Of a stretch of DNA of 64,000 nucleotides, positions 56,517-64,000 are shown in pieces. The notes under the pieces were generated by a model. It ran no database searches. It was not told where the DNA came from and saw only the letters and a list, made by a program, of their open reading frames with translations. Both the position numbers and the translations under genes were made by a program. This DNA is from Cheiracanthium punctorium (taxonomy: Eukaryota; Arthropoda; Arachnida; Araneae; Cheiracanthiidae), in the NCBI GenBank assembly GCA_038373885.1, contig JAWZYV010012538.1:186001-250000 (forward strand), written 5' to 3'. Positions within the stretch are counted from its first letter, which is position 1; each line of letters opens with the position of its first letter.

Positions 56517-58197
56517 GCATTAAAGCAAGGTTGAAGAATGAAAATTTTAGTATTTTTAAAGAGAACTTTTTAAGTATGCTACAAAAAATTAAAAATAAAG
56601 CTATGAAAAATAAATTATTTAAAATATAAACTTTATTTCACACATTTGGACAATTCTGTGCGTTAAAAAAAATATTTATTTTATACCTGCTAAAAAACTT
56701 ACATGTAGTAATTATTTTTATTTATTTTAAAGAAAAGTGCTTTTTAAAAAACTTAAATTCACTTTTCATGAATGAGCAAACATTAAATTAGTGGTGAAAG
56801 AGAAGAACAAATATATTTCAGTAATTTGATTTCATATGGTGTACATTCCAACCATTGGATGCAATACAAAATTTGCATGAATGTCATTTATTCTAGCAAT
56901 CTTCTGTGTTCAAAATTCAATTTTCCCAATTTCTATAGTTATCAATTGATGGATGAGATAAATTGTTTGATCCAATTTTAAATGTCTAATAGTAATAAGG
57001 GTAACTTTGAAAATCTTTACTTGGTACTCATTCAATAATTATTGTGAACAAAAGAATTTAAATTCTGATTTATATTATTAAATTTTATTATTTTTATTAT
57101 ATGCTGAACACATCTATCCTAATCCACTTACACTGACAGTCCTTTTCTGTTTAAAAGTTTGTACCAATATAGGTAAAACATCCTATATGAATGTGATCCA
57201 GTAATTGTGGTCCAGTAGTGATAGTGTGATAAAATTGAAGAACATAAATTAGCAGTCCCTCAGCCTTCCCCTACTGCCTAACAAATCATGTCTGGTTAAA
57301 AATTTCTGAAACCTTCTTCAATAAATGTACTATTCTTATAAATAATAAACATGTAAGTTATGTAATTTTGAGCAAAAAAAAAAAAAAAAAAAAAAAAGAG
57401 CAGAAAATTCAAAATTATTTTTATTAAAACTTCTTTTTTTTAAATCAAAAACTTCTAGTTATCTACAGATTTAATTCACATATTTATGTCATGCTTAGAG
57501 CAAAATATTATCAACAAATCCGTTTTCCTATTTCGCTTACACTTACTTCTACAGGATATTTTCTCCAAAAGATCAGGGGAAAAAACTAAGACAAATTGGA
57601 AAAAATCTAACTATGCATTGTAGTCAGAACACATATTACAACTCTACATGTTAAAGTTTCGGGGATCAGATAGTTTCAAACCAGTGTCTATATATGTTAG
57701 CTACCTGTACATTCTCGTGGAACCCCAAAGTGCCTACAACAGAAGAACAACTTAAGAACAGGGTGCCCTTTTTGAAATTTCCCCCCTGTCGACCCTTTTT
57801 TTCTAGAGTCAACACTATTTTATTCACCTCCTCTTGTAAGTTAACCATTTTTTTAATGCCTATATAGCTTATACATGAAAAATTTTAAGTGCCAATTATT
57901 TTATATATAGACTCCTCACCCCCCCCCCCTCAAAAAAAAAAAAACTTTAGATACGATAAATGCAGATTTAATATGAAAAAGCATTGTATTGTTGGCTGAC
58001 CTTTTTTCTAAAAAAGTAAATGGCAATATTCGCTTAGTATATACAGGCACGTATCCAGAAAACAGTTTGGTAAGGGGGAGGGGTCCAAACTGTAAAAAAG
58101 GTTGAATTTTTCACAAAAAGACTATCATTTTCATTTTAGTAACAAAAATGAAAATTTTTGGGGGGGGGGGTCCTGGACCCCCTAAATATGTTCTTGA

Positions 58198-58247
<50 letters not shown>

Positions 58248-58730
58248 CGTCAGATATTTCAAGTAAAGTTTCAGAGTTAGGGCAGGTAATATGGTTTATT
58301 GAACATTACATTTAAGTTACAATTTAGAATGAGAAGAGGGGAGGGGAGACGGGTACAAGAATCAGTGTGGACTCATTAAGCAGTTCCAGTGGCAGAAGTC
58401 TCTCGATTTTCGATGTGCGGGAGTATTTACGCTTACCACACCACGTGGTTTGCGAAGACATAACTCCGCCTCTCTGTTATCTCTGATCGAACCACACACA
58501 TTTACCAACATGACCCGCATCCGGGGCTACAAGGGCATGGGGACACGTGCACACTCTAAAATACTCAGAATCGACGGCTTGATGTCTGACAAATAACAAA
58601 ATAAATAAAACATAGCTCCAGAGCGCGCGTGGCAAGTATGTCAGGAAAGCAAAACTTACAGTGAAAGTACCCGCTTGAACACTACCCAAACTAGTAAAAC
58701 CCAAATTATCTTTTCATACATTACAATATC
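56517..58730 (+). repeat. 2.2-kb tandem duplication, unit 2
   Basis: Follows unit 1 after 6 bp in the same orientation and is nearly identical along its length, apart from the 117-bp difference, an 18-bp insertion near 57735 (CCTACAACAGAAGAACAACT region) and length changes in the homopolymer and (TA)n tracts. It ends exactly where a C7 run begins. Confidence 0.9.
58244..58725 (-). repeat. candidate 3' LTR of the right-hand gypsy element
   Basis: On the minus strand a G7 tract (58737-58731) and ATAT precede TGTAATGTATG. The segment has a polyadenylation-type AATAAA near 58300 and ends GACGTCTCA before the (TA)n run. The polarity fits a 3' LTR of the element at 59772-63868. The equivalent stretch in unit 1 (about 55908-56505) would be a second copy. 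The matching 5' LTR lies outside the window, so this is unproven. Confidence 0.4.
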
Positions 58731-58737
58731 CCCCCCG

Positions 58738-59771
58738 GCAAAAGAAGTCTGACGAGCAATATCATTGACGTGGCCAGTCTCTCATTTGCGAGTCGGACGT
58801 CCTTGCAACCTAATCTTAAAACTGCGAACTAATCTAATTTTCAAGTTTAGACACCTTAAATTTTTCTGACTAGAAGTCTAGAGTTATGTTGTACAACACT
58901 TGAGGGGAAGGATGCAGTTTCTAAAATTTGACAAAACATAATGATGCAATAGTACGAAAATCTTACAATAAACAATAAAACAATGAGTGCGCACAATTTT
59001 TTTCAAAATATCACAAGTAAAATATTTACAACCTAGGTGGGATACAATAATACTTGTACAACAATATAGTAATATAATTAAACAAAATGGATAGACATGG
59101 CTGACATTTATTTTCTTCGGCAAATAATTATGGCTATGGCTTGCATGGCATAAAGTGAATGGAATGAAAATAACTTGGCAAAATGGATTAAATTTATTTA
59201 ATGTAAAGGCAATGTAAAAAAGTGCGTAGTATGTAGAAAATTTCGAAAACCATAGCTGTGAAACAGCAGTACCATCACACAGGTATGGGGTATAGTAAAT
59301 ACCACTTGTAGGCATTTTAAGTTTGCCCAAACTTTCAACTCTCCATAGTATGACAACAAAGATGGGTTCACATGATCCCGAAAAAGGAAGACCATTGTCA
59401 ACTACGAAAGAGAAAACTTGGCCATTGCCTCATAGCTTCCAAAAAAAAGGAAAGAAATGACTCAATAGACAGTTGGGAAAAACTGGGGAATTATTGAGAG
59501 GAAGTCCCAGCCTAGTCTAAGTCTAGCTTCATTTATTGTTTGCATAATATGTATAAAATATACAAAGAAAAAAGGTGCAGTTTTACTTACACCGCACACA
59601 CTCGGACTTGGGGACTTCTTAGAGAAGCGGGTGACAGAGAAAGGTTGGTAGAAGCATAAAAGAAAAAAGGATAGACGATAGACTTTATGTCGAGTATTCA
59701 GGGTTCCAAACTCAACACTTAGAAATTTTGAATACATTTTTTTTTTAAAGATCAATTATTGTTGATTAAAT
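58738..59771. other. 3' untranslated region of the gypsy element or flanking sequence
   Basis: A 148-codon minus-strand frame (58884-59330) is Cys/Phe/Leu-rich with no env or known domain. The 59555-59588 stretch (AAAATATACAAAGAAAAAAG then GTGCAGTTTTA) recurs at about 56110-56143 in unit 1 of the tandem duplication. Confidence 0.45.
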
Positions 59772-60779
59772 TTAATCACCTTCGTGGGCTAGCTTTAATT
59801 TGTCAGGAGGGAAATAAGGTCTTAATTTAGAAGAGTGAACTATTTCCGTAGGTTTCTTAGTATGGTAATTAGGTTTATCAATTTCGAATGTAACTGAAGA
59901 ACATTTGTTTACAATTGAATAAGGACCTGAAAAAGTAGGAGATAATTTACGTGTATTGGGGTAGTTAAATTCTTCATAAATTACAAGATCTCCTGGTTCG
60001 AAATTAGCTTCTATGAATTTATTGTCATATCTAATTTTATTTTTATTATGAAATTCTATTGTCCTTTCTTTTGCTAATTTTCGAGCTTCATCAACAGGAG
60101 GATAGGTATTTTCCGAAATTGGTGAGTCATATGGCAATTTTCCAAACATTAAATACATAGGTGTAAACTTCGTTACTGAATGAGGTGTGTTATTATATTC
60201 ACTAATAACCTGCTCTAGTAACTTAGTCCAAGGAATTTTAGAAGGTGAAGTGTTAACTTTACATTTTAATCTAGTAACTATGGATTGATTTACCCTCTCT
60301 ACTTTTCCATTTGTCTGTGGATGATGAGCTGAAGTTAATAGTTGTTTAGTATTGTAGTTCTTGAGGAATTTTTTAAAATGCGAAGCAGTAAAAGCTGCAT
60401 TTCTATCACTAAGTATCTTTTGAGGAACTTGAATGTTGAATATTTGTTTTAGACAGTTTACATAGGTTTCAGTAGTGACACTTTTCGAAGGAAAGGCCCA
60501 AACATATCTTGTAGCATGGTCAATTATTAGATGTAGATATTTTTTTGTTGAATTGTAATAGTTGAAACCTCCTACAGTATCAATAGAAAGACATTCAAAG
60601 GGTTTATCAGTAGCAGGTACAGCCTGTAACAAACCAAATTTCTTCTGTGTAGGTTTTTTGTTAAATTGGCAAGTCGAACAATGTTTAACATAATTGGAAA
60701 TATCTTGAGTCATATGAGGCCAATAATAGGAAGGTGAAATTATACTTAACATTTTTGAACACCAGGATGGCCAAAATTT
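59772..60779 (-). pseudogene. integrase of the right-hand gypsy element
   Basis: The Cys pair HCSTCQFNKK completes the HHCC domain. The DDE core has Asp in CLSIDTVGGF, Asp in KILSDRNAAFTA and Glu in NGKVERVNQS. LFGKLPYDSP-type sequence (MYLMFGKLPYDSP) follows, then a GPY/F module (SPTFSGPYSIVNK). HSSKLRPYFPPDKL ends the protein at 59772. The 326-codon open frame is intact apart from the damaged N-terminal junction. Confidence 0.92.
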
Positions 60780-61313
60780 TCATGTGCATTTTTCATTAAA
60801 GTTTTTCTTAAGCTCATAAGGCACCACTATTTTTCTGAATCCTTTCTTATTTATGGTAATTAAATCATTAATGATTTTATATTTAGGACCATGCATATTT
60901 TCTGCTAATTGTTGATTTTTAATTTCTTCAGCATTTAACAATATAACCGAAGGTTGAATTAGTTGGAGATGTTGAGAAGGAGGAATTCGTGATAACATAT
61001 CAGCTTCGACATTTGTTGAGCCCTTTAGGTACTTTATTTCATAGTCAAACCTACTTAATTTAAGGGACCAGCGTAATAATCTTCCTCTTAAATTTTTGAC
61101 ATTTTTTAACCAAACCAATGCTGCGTGGTCAGTATGAATGACAAATTTTTGACCGTGAAGGTAATGATAAAATTTATCTAGGGCATCAACGATAGCCAAA
61201 CATTCTAATTCAGTTATAGTGTAATTCTTTTCATATGATCGAAGCGATCTCGAATGATATGCAATCGGGTGCAAGATACCTGAGGCATCCGGCTGCTTCA
61301 ACACAGCTCCAAC
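60780..61313 (-). pseudogene. RNase H of the right-hand gypsy element
   Basis: In frame with RT after the stop: VGAVLKQPDASG, the Glu in TITELECLAIVDAL, the Asp in VIHTDHAALVWLKN, and STNVEADMLSRI with the last Asp. The first catalytic Asp lies before the stop in FIDASN. It ends at TGA 60780-60782 within a short frame-shifted stretch that should encode the first His pair of integrase (HENFGHPGVQK). Confidence 0.88.
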
Positions 61314-62445
61314 TCAACAATTTGATGCATCAATAAATACATGGATAGGTAATTTAACGTCGTATAATTGTAACACAGGTTTAGATATCAAAATATTTTT
61401 TAAGGTTTCGAAACTTTTCTGACAGTTTGTTGACCAATCCAATTTAGTGTTTTTCTTTAACAAATCATTTAAAGGACGTCTTAATTTTGCATACTGATCA
61501 ACAAATCTGTTATAAACATTTACAGAACCAAGAAACCTCTGTAGTTCCTTTACGTTAGTAGGTCGCTTCAAATTTTTGATAATTTCAATATTAGCATTAT
61601 CTGAAGTAATTTGACCTTGTTTAACCTCATACCCCAAAAATTTTATAGTGTCCTTAGCAAAGTTACATTTAGATAATTTCAATTTAATATTTTCCTGCAA
61701 ACAAATTTGGAAGATAGTTTCTAAATGCTGCATATGTTCTTCCATAGAAGAAGAAAAAACCATTATGTCATCAAAATAATTATAGGCAAATTTAATTTTA
61801 TATTTATTTAATATTCTTCTCATGACTCTGTTAAATATAGCAGGTCCTGTCTTAATGCCAAATGGCAAGACCTGGAACGTATAGAGACCTGTATTAGTTA
61901 CAAAGGCTAGTTTTTCAGTATCTTGAGGGTGGATGGGCACATGCCAAAATCCAGACGCCAAATCAAGAGTGGAGAATATTTTCGCCCCACTTACTTTATC
62001 TAATATGCTGTCAATACGTGGCAAAGGCTCGGCATCATTTTTTACTATGTTATTTAATTTACGATAATCCATACACAGTCTAGTTTTGGTACCCTCGTCG
62101 CGTTTATACGCTAAAGTGACGGGTGCAGCATAGGGGCTATTGCTTTCCTTAATTAAACCAGCTTTTAATAATTGTTCAATCTGAGAAAATTATTTCGTCT
62201 TCCTCTTTAGGAGAGGTTCGATAAGGCCTGAGGCAAACAGGTAGGTCAGAAGTTAAATTTATACGCTGAGGTTCTACATTAATACGACCAATATCATATT
62301 TATTTTTTGCAAAGATTTTCTCATATTTATTTAATAATTCCTCTAATTTTACGCTGATAGCTTTATAAACAGTCTGAGGGCGAACGCTTTCCTCAGAGGC
62401 TTTGCCATCGGTTGAAGAACTGGGTTGATTTAAATGTAGAGACAT
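61314..62445 (-). pseudogene. reverse transcriptase of the right-hand gypsy element
   Basis: Begins around KYEKIFAKNKYDIGR and LPVCLRPYRTSPKEEDEI. A one-base frame change near 62190 follows. The palm then shows RLCMDYRKLNNIV, FSTLDLASGFWHVPIHP, LPFGIKTGPAIFNR and the catalytic YFDDIMVF. LGYEVKQGQI and LQRFLGSVNVYNRFV mark the connection. TGA at 61314-61316 falls just after FIDASNC, at the start of RNase H. Confidence 0.92.
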
Positions 62446-62496
62446 AGGTAAGGCATCATAATTGTATAAAGGTAATCTAACATTATTTTGAAAAGC

Positions 62497-62820
62497 TCAT
62501 AAATTCACACAATCAATACATAAACAAAACTTTTTACACTCTGGTAAACCCAATATGGCATATGGCAGGCTTGAATATACTATAAAAAATTTTACACACT
62601 GAGTAATGTTTCCAATTTCTAAATTAACATAACACACTGTATCAAGTATCAGCAGTCCATCTGCCTGAGTAACACTTAAAGGTGAGACTCTCTGTACTTC
62701 TAAATTAAATCGTCCAACAAAACTTTGCGGCAAGACAGAGAGTGTAGAGCCAGTGTCTATGACACAGGGAACACTTAAAAATTCAAAATTGTCAATTTTG
62801 GGTTGAGTTAATTTTTTCCT
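62497..62820 (-). pseudogene. protease of the right-hand gypsy element
   Basis: Retropepsin-like: CVIDTGSTLSVLPQSF carries the catalytic D-T-G, and YAILGLPECKKF is the equivalent of the C-terminal ILG motif. The pol frame differs from gag and is opened only after a TAA at 62821-62823. TGA at 62497-62499 separates it from RT. Confidence 0.82.
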
Positions 62821-62884
62821 TTAGGTACCCGGATACAGTAAATAGTCATAAGTTCTCTTCTCGCGAGGTCTCAGTACCATTATT

Positions 62885-63868
62885 TTATGAATTTAAAATA
62901 GTGGTGTTCGAAGTCATATTCGGGTGAGTCATAATTGGTGTCGCATATGGGTTTGTCGCAATTTGGTTGTTACTTTTAAAGGGACAAGTATGCGTAAAAT
63001 GGAAAGCATTAATTATCCCTAGCCCCTCACATTTTCTACATGGAGTTCTAGGTAGGGTGCTTTCTTGGTAATTGACATTATTTTGGTGGTGTAAACTTTG
63101 AGGACTTTGAGATAGGGGTCGAAAACGGGGCCAATTATTTATTTGGGTTCACCCTTGGGTTGAATTATGAATTGGTTGATGCCAATTTGGTCGGTTATAA
63201 ACAGGAGTATGGTAGGGTCTAAAATTCCGAAGCTTGAGTGTAAAGTAACTAGAATTTTGTGCATTATTGGGCGAGGAGGTAAAGCTTGCCTGTTGGGGCG
63301 GTTCGTGAATTTTAATTAATTTTGACGCTACCTTAAGCCACTCGGTGGCACTACTGGGTGGTTGCAGGGTTAAAAGAGCTCTCACATTACTAGGAAGACC
63401 ATTGGTCAATCCTTCTAATATTATATTATTAGGTAGCCCCAATTTTCTACATATTTCTAATTTTTCATGAAAATAAGTTATAAGATTCGAAATTTTTTCT
63501 AGTTTTAAATTTGTAAAATCCATGAAAGTAAAGACGGTACATGAAATATATTTTTCTCTCAGTATTTCAATTAATTCCTGCCAATTTTTACAATTTGAAA
63601 TATTATTTATGTATGTTGTTAAGGCAGACCCCTTAAGAAATTTTCCTATATTTTGAAATTTCCAATCTTCATCTTTATTTTGCTGTAAGCAACACTGTTC
63701 GTAATATGCTATCCAACTTTCAAAACTCATATTATCTTCAAAATTAAAGGGGGCAATAAACTCATCACTTTTTTGCAGGGACATAGTGGCAATAGTTTGT
63801 GTATTTTCTTTATCATCTAACGACATGCTGAAATTTTTTTCTAAATTTTTACCTGAAGGGAGAAGCAT
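62885..63868 (-). pseudogene. gag of the right-hand gypsy element
   Basis: Frame from MLLPSGKNLEKNF (an internal Met at MSLDDKENTQ is the alternative start). A retrotransposon gag domain, with FNFEDNMSFESWIAYYEQCC, GKFLKGSALTTYINNI and LPSNVRALLTLQ, occupies roughly residues 35-175. A TGA at 63149-63151 interrupts the same frame, which then continues to a single zinc-knuckle-like CRKCEGLGIINAFHFTHTC and stops at 62885. Confidence 0.85.
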
Positions 63869-64000
63869 TTAATAATTGCATTCAGAATTTTTATTTAGCA
63901 ACATTAATAATAATACTGCAATAAATTTATAAAATCTTACCTTAATGAAAATACTATACTAATGGGGGAAAAAAATGCAGATATATCACTTTTTTTTTTT

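Larger units (their letters stand above)
59772..64000 (-). mobile_element. Ty3/gypsy retrotransposon, coding part, 5' end outside the window
   Basis: Domain order on the minus strand is gag, protease, RT, RNase H, integrase: the ordinary Ty3/gypsy order, unlike the nested element at 32562-38155. Gag starts at 63868. 63869-64000 is AT-rich leader. All catalytic motifs can be recognised, but there are at least four in-frame stops and several frame changes, so this copy is dead though not old. Confidence 0.9.

Noticed and set aside
56257..58704. Two near-identical 75-codon frames (56257-56484, 58477-58704)
   Set aside because: They are copies of the same stretch of the tandem duplication, inside the candidate LTR. 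Conservation reflects duplication, not selection.
58884..59330. 148-codon minus-strand frame downstream of gypsy pol, possible envelope gene
   Set aside because: Position would suit an env gene, but there is no signal peptide plus transmembrane arrangement or furin-like site I can support, and the sequence is low-complexity Cys/Phe/Leu-rich.

Overview
This is a eukaryotic, AT-rich, transposon-dense piece of genome. The organism is most likely an arachnid, and a spider is the best guess. The main reason is a Tc1-like transposase fragment of a type I know to be abundant in orb-weaver spiders; the Ty3/gypsy families fit too. There are no operons, rRNA or tRNA genes. The only convincing host-like gene is a two-exon THAP zinc-finger module on the minus strand (14259-15500), with intact splice sites and the zinc-ligand spacing of THAP1. 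Its later exons were not found.

Layout. 1-1.6 kb: 3' end of a broken hAT transposase and a partial second copy. 2.6-12.1 kb: small terminal-inverted-repeat elements, a 76-bp tandem repeat, and a 2.1-kb hAT-like element (9225-11305) with another MITE nested in it. 13.9-15.7 kb: a TA-flanked MITE, then the THAP gene. 16.2-21.8 kb: a 5.6-kb composite bounded by CAGTGCCGG-type ends, holding a broken Tc1 element and a 385-bp foldback MITE. 23.0-24.6 kb: GC-rich MITEs and a TTAA-flanked element. 25.0-27.5 kb: a 2.4-kb hAT-like element with an unrelated hAT-like element inside. 28.1-29.4 kb: a PIF/Harbinger nuclease fragment and a 728-bp hAT-like element.

31.3-39.6 kb is a three-level nest. An internally deleted LTR element on the plus strand (31323-39560) is split by a minus-strand Ty3/gypsy element (32562-38155), which carries a TA-flanked MITE in its leader. 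42.3-47.5 kb is a Mutator-like element with ~150-bp inverted repeats and a perfect 9-bp target duplication; most of it is a 1.8-kb tandem satellite. 54.2-58.7 kb is a 2.2-2.3 kb tandem duplication. It abuts the untranslated 3' side of a minus-strand gypsy element whose gag and pol fill 59.8-63.9 kb and which continues past the window.

Several of these elements are defined by matching target-site duplications on both sides, which is direct sequence evidence. Every transposase or retrotransposon reading frame seen here carries stops or frameshifts, so the autonomous copies appear dead. The long stretches in between show no coding signal I can support.
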